The translations under genes were made by a program, and so were the position numbers. From assembly GCA_002359495.1 (NCBI GenBank), contig DENB01000088.1, positions 10,247 through 29,017 on the forward strand: DNA of 18,771 bases. The letters run 5' to 3'. Numbering within the stretch: the first letter of the stretch is position 1; every line of letters starts with the position of its first letter. Shown here piece after piece: positions 16,172 to 18,771 of this stretch. The notes under the pieces were generated by a model, which saw only the letters and a program-made list of their open reading frames with translations, did not search any database and was not told the DNA's origin. The stretch is from Enterobacteriaceae bacterium UBA2655. Its GTDB lineage: Bacteria > Pseudomonadota > Gammaproteobacteria > Enterobacterales > Enterobacteriaceae.

Positions 16172-17527
16172 ATGCGTATTCACATCCTTGGGATTTGCGG
16201 AACATTTATGGGCGGGCTGGCGATGCTGGCGCGCGCGCTGGGCCATGAAGTTACCGGCTCGGATGCTAACGTTTATCCGCCGATGAGCACGCTGCTTGAG
16301 CAGCAAGGCATTGAATTAACAGAAGGTTATGATGCCAGCCAGCTCGATCCCGCGCCGGATCTGGTGATCATCGGCAACGCCATGACGCGCGGCAATCCCT
16401 GTGTGGAAGGGGTACTGGAACGCAATATTCCTTATCTTTCCGGTCCGCAGTGGCTGCATGATTTCGTGTTGCGCGATCGCTGGGTGCTGGCGGTGGCGGG
16501 AACGCACGGGAAGACCACCACAGCGGGCATGGCGGCGTGGATTCTGGAGGCCTGCGGCCTGGAGCCGGGCTTCATTATTGGCGGCGTGCCGGGCAACTTC
16601 GACGTATCGGCAAAATTAGGAAAAAGTCCATTTTTTGTGATTGAAGCGGATGAATATGATTGCGCGTTTTTTGACAAGCGTTCCAAATTTGTTCATTACG
16701 CGCCGCGCACGCTGATCCTCAACAATCTGGAGTTCGATCACGCCGATATCTTCGACGATCTGCGCGCAATCCAGAAACAGTTCCATCATCTGGTGCGCAT
16801 CGTGCCGGGCCAAGGGAAAATTTTATTGCCGGAGCACGACAGCAACCTGAAACAGGTGATGGCGATGGGCTGCTGGAGCGAGCATGAGAGCGTCGGCGAA
16901 GGCGGACGCTGGCTGGCGAAGAAGCTGACGCAGGACGCCTCCCGTTGGGAAGCCTGGCTTGACGGCGAGAAAGTCGCCGAGGTGAGCTGGGGACTGGTGG
17001 GCGAGCATAATATGCATAACGGCCTGATGGCGATCGCCGCAGCCCGCCACGTCGGCGTGAAGCCGGAAGACGCCGGCAAGGCGCTGAACGACTTTATCAA
17101 CGCCAAACGTCGTCTGGAGCTGCGCGGCACCGTCAATAACATCAAGCTTTATGACGATTTCGCCCATCATCCCACGGCGATTCTCGCTACGCTTTCCGCC
17201 TTGCGCAGCAAGGTCGGCGGCACCGCCCGCATTCTGGCGGTGCTGGAGCCGCGTTCCAACACCATGAAAATGGGCGTGAACAAGAACGAGCTGGCCCCTT
17301 CGCTGGCGCGCGCCGACGAAGTCTTTTTCTTTCAGCCGCACCATATTCCCTGGCAGGTTTCCGACGTCGCCGAGGCCTGCATGCAGCCCGCTCACTGGAG
17401 CGCCGATATCGACACGCTGGTGGAGATGGTTGCGAAAGCGGCCCAGCCGGGTGATTCAATTTTGGTAATGAGCAACGGCGGCTTCGGTGGTATCCATCAA
17501 AAACTGCTGGAGAGATTAGGGAGCTAG
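16172..17527 (+). CDS. mpl: UDP-N-acetylmuramate:L-alanyl-gamma-D-glutamyl-meso-diaminopimelate ligase
   Basis: The product is 451 residues (E. coli 457). Mpl reattaches the recycled murein tripeptide L-Ala-D-Glu-meso-DAP to UDP-MurNAc in the cytoplasm, using ATP. It is a Mur ligase: an N-terminal UDP-binding domain (MRIHILGICGTFMGGLAMLA), the ATP P-loop AGTHGKTTTAG at 109-119 with Lys114, the central domain with IEADEYDCAFFDKRSKF and LNNLEFDHADIFDD, and the C-terminal domain with YDDFAHHPTAILATL and LEPRSNTMKMG. The start at 16172 gives the exact family N-terminus and has TGGA seven bases upstream; an ATG at 16160 would add only MDLF. A terminator follows at 17607-17637, about 80 bases past the stop. 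Confidence 0.98.
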   Translation: MRIHILGICGTFMGGLAMLARALGHEVTGSDANVYPPMSTLLEQQGIELTEGYDASQLDPAPDLVIIGNAMTRGNPCVEGVLERNIPYLSGPQWLHDFVLRDRWVLAVAGTHGKTTTAGMAAWILEACGLEPGFIIGGVPGNFDVSAKLGKSPFFVIEADEYDCAFFDKRSKFVHYAPRTLILNNLEFDHADIFDDLRAIQKQFHHLVRIVPGQGKILLPEHDSNLKQVMAMGCWSEHESVGEGGRWLAKKLTQDASRWEAWLDGEKVAEVSWGLVGEHNMHNGLMAIAAARHVGVKPEDAGKALNDFINAKRRLELRGTVNNIKLYDDFAHHPTAILATLSALRSKVGGTARILAVLEPRSNTMKMGVNKNELAPSLARADEVFFFQPHHIPWQVSDVAEACMQPAHWSADIDTLVEMVAKAAQPGDSILVMSNGGFGGIHQKLLERLGS

Positions 17528-17606
17528 GATCGGTTCAGCGCGCGAGCGCTTCCGGTGAGGCGAGGGCGAAAGGTCCCGTTACTTCCGGAACGCGCCGCCA
17601 GAGACG

Positions 17607-17637
17607 AAAACGGCCCGCCAGCGCGGGCCGTTTTTTT
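17607..17637. terminator. Terminator shared by mpl and darP
   Basis: CGGCCCGC (17611-17618) pairs with GCGGGCCG (17623-17630) around CAGC, preceded by AAAA (17607-17610) and followed by TTTTTTT (17631-17637). On the plus strand it is a strong terminator for mpl. On the minus strand it lies immediately after the darP stop codon (17636-17638) with a shorter T-run. Confidence 0.9.
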
Positions 17638-18178
17638 AAGCTTCGGCCAGTTCCCGCAAATACTGAAAAATTTGCCGCGAAGATTTCGGCGGCTTGTCGC
17701 CCGCTTTCTCTTTCTGCGCGTTGCGGATCATGCTGCGCAGCTGCTGGCGATCCGCATGCGGATAAAGGGCGAGCACCTCCGCCATCGCATCGTCGCCCTG
17801 CTCGATCAGACGATCGCGCAGCGATTCCAGCTTATGGAACAGCGCGACCTGCTGGTTATGACGGTTTTTCAACTTGTCGAGCGCGACGCGGATAGGCTCG
17901 ACGTCACGGGCGCGCAGCAGTTTGCCGATCAGCTGCAGCTGACGGCGGCGGCCCTCTTTCTTAATGCGCTGCGCCAGTTCAATTTCCGCACGCAGCTGTT
18001 CATCGAGTGGAATGCGATCCAGCGAATTTTTCCCCAGATCGACCAACTCCGCGCCAAGGCGTTTCAGCTCTTCGGCGTCGCGTTTGATCTCGCTCTTGCT
18101 GACCCAGATAATCTCTTCATCTTCTTCTTCTTGATTATCCGGCACATCGTCGAGCCAGTCTTCGGGCTGTTTAGTCAT
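17636..18178 (-). CDS. darP: DarP (YjgA), 50S ribosome maturation protein
   Basis: The product is 180 residues (E. coli YjgA/DarP about 183). DarP binds late 50S precursors and assists maturation around the peptidyl-transferase centre. The N-terminus is strongly acidic ([20 protein letters not shown], about residues 8-27). It is followed by a largely helical body rich in Lys, Arg, Gln and Leu: [33 protein letters not shown] and the C-terminal [13 protein letters not shown]. The motif [19 protein letters not shown] (about 137-155) is conserved. The start has GGAG about seven bases upstream. It is divergent from pmbA, as in E. coli. Confidence 0.97.
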   Translation of the reverse strand: MTKQPEDWLDDVPDNQEEEDEEIIWVSKSEIKRDAEELKRLGAELVDLGKNSLDRIPLDEQLRAEIELAQRIKKEGRRRQLQLIGKLLRARDVEPIRVALDKLKNRHNQQVALFHKLESLRDRLIEQGDDAMAEVLALYPHADRQQLRSMIRNAQKEKAGDKPPKSSRQIFQYLRELAEA

Positions 18179-18238
18179 CTCTTGGCTCCAAAAAAAGAGG
18201 CTAATCCTACCAGTTTATCGGACGACTGCGAAATTGTT

Positions 18239-18261
18239 CTCTGACTCTGATAGACTCAGAG
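18239..18261. repeat. Small direct and inverted repeat between darP and pmbA
   Basis: CTCTGA occurs twice in tandem (18239-18244, 18245-18250) and its complement TCAGAG follows at 18256-18261. Either copy can pair with it; the nearer one forms a 6-bp stem with loop TAGAC. It lies in the 113-base divergent promoter region, near TAGACT (18251-18256), a possible -10 for pmbA. It could be a protein-binding site or chance. Confidence 0.3.
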
Positions 18262-18291
18262 CATTCATTCCTAAGATTAGACGGCAGGTCG

Positions 18292-18771
18292 ATGAACGTA
18301 TCTACTCAGGTTGCAGAACAACGTAAAGCGTTGGAACAGGCGGTCGCGCAGGCGCTCGAACTGGCCAAAGCCAGCACCGACGGCGCGGAAGTGGCGGTCA
18401 GTAAAACCACCGGCATCGGCGTCAGCACCCGTTATGGCGAAGTGGAAAACGTTGAGTTCAACAGCGACGGCGCGCTGGGCATCACCGTTTATCACCAAAA
18501 TCGCAAGGGCAGCGCTTCCTCTACCGATCTTTCGCCGGACGCCATCAAGCGCACCGTACAGGCGGCGATCGATATCGCCCGCTATACCTCGCCGGATCCC
18601 TTTGCCGGCATGGCGGACGCGGAGCTGCTGGCGTTCGAGGCGCCCGATCTCGATCTTTATCATCCTTGGGAGATCGACGCCGATCGCGCCATCGAGCTGG
18701 CGGCGCGCGCTGAACAGGCTTCGCTGCAGGCGGACAAGCGCATCACCAACACCGAAGGCGGCAGCTTCAAC
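18292..18771 (+). CDS. pmbA: TldE/PmbA metalloprotease subunit, N-terminal part
   Basis: Translation from the ATG at 18292 is open for 160 codons to the window edge; the family is about 446-450 residues long, so roughly the last two thirds are missing. The sequence starts [20 protein letters not shown] and contains the nearly invariant block [19 protein letters not shown] followed by [20 protein letters not shown]. Further on are [11 protein letters not shown] and [15 protein letters not shown]. TldD and TldE/PmbA form a cytoplasmic metalloprotease that processes microcin B17 and degrades CcdA; TldD supplies the metal site. Some relatives have an N-terminus a few residues longer. The start here has only a weak purine-rich ribosome-binding site (GGCAGGT), so the exact start is slightly uncertain. 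Confidence 0.96.
   Translation, partial: MNVSTQVAEQRKALEQAVAQALELAKASTDGAEVAVSKTTGIGVSTRYGEVENVEFNSDGALGITVYHQNRKGSASSTDLSPDAIKRTVQAAIDIARYTSPDPFAGMADAELLAFEAPDLDLYHPWEIDADRAIELAARAEQASLQADKRITNTEGGSFN

Noticed and set aside
17555..18244. Plus-strand 229-codon frame opposite darP
   Set aside because: It begins in the mpl terminator region and is the complement of darP, whose identity is secure.

Overview
The window is an ordinary chromosomal core segment of a member of the Enterobacterales. Nearly every protein aligns along its whole length, from memory, with an Escherichia coli K-12 counterpart: L9, FklB, CysQ, YtfJ, YtfK, YtfL/PaeA, TamA, TamB, YtfP, Ppa, Fbp, Mpl, DarP and PmbA. GC content is roughly 55-60% and the gene order matches the E. 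coli ytf region with several E. coli blocks missing. This suggests Erwiniaceae (Pantoea, Mixta or Erwinia type) rather than Escherichia itself, but that assignment is inference.

Layout from left to right: the 3' end of rpsR and complete rplI, ending in a strong terminator; opaP/ytfB (minus) divergent from fklB (plus); cysQ (plus) convergent with ytfJ (minus), which carries an in-frame amber codon; ytfK (plus) convergent with ytfL (minus); a 491-base gap without a protein gene that holds a good extended -10 promoter and a strongly structured leader for ytfL, where E. coli has msrA; the tamA-tamB-ytfP operon; a shared terminator; ppa and a DUF441 membrane protein (both minus); a chemoreceptor gene (plus) with a FliA-like promoter; fbp (minus); mpl (plus); darP (minus); and the first 160 codons of pmbA/tldE (plus).

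Functionally the window mixes translation (S18, L9, DarP), envelope biogenesis and division (OapA-type YtfB, TamA/TamB, Mpl), central metabolism and phosphate chemistry (CysQ, Ppa, Fbp), stress or cation physiology (YtfK, YtfL) and chemotaxis. No mobile element, CRISPR array, tRNA, rRNA or defence system was seen. No convincing new multi-gene system is present. The points most worth a second look are the nonsense codon in ytfJ, the long folded leader of ytfL, the absence of msrA, and the compositionally mosaic chemoreceptor between ppa and fbp.
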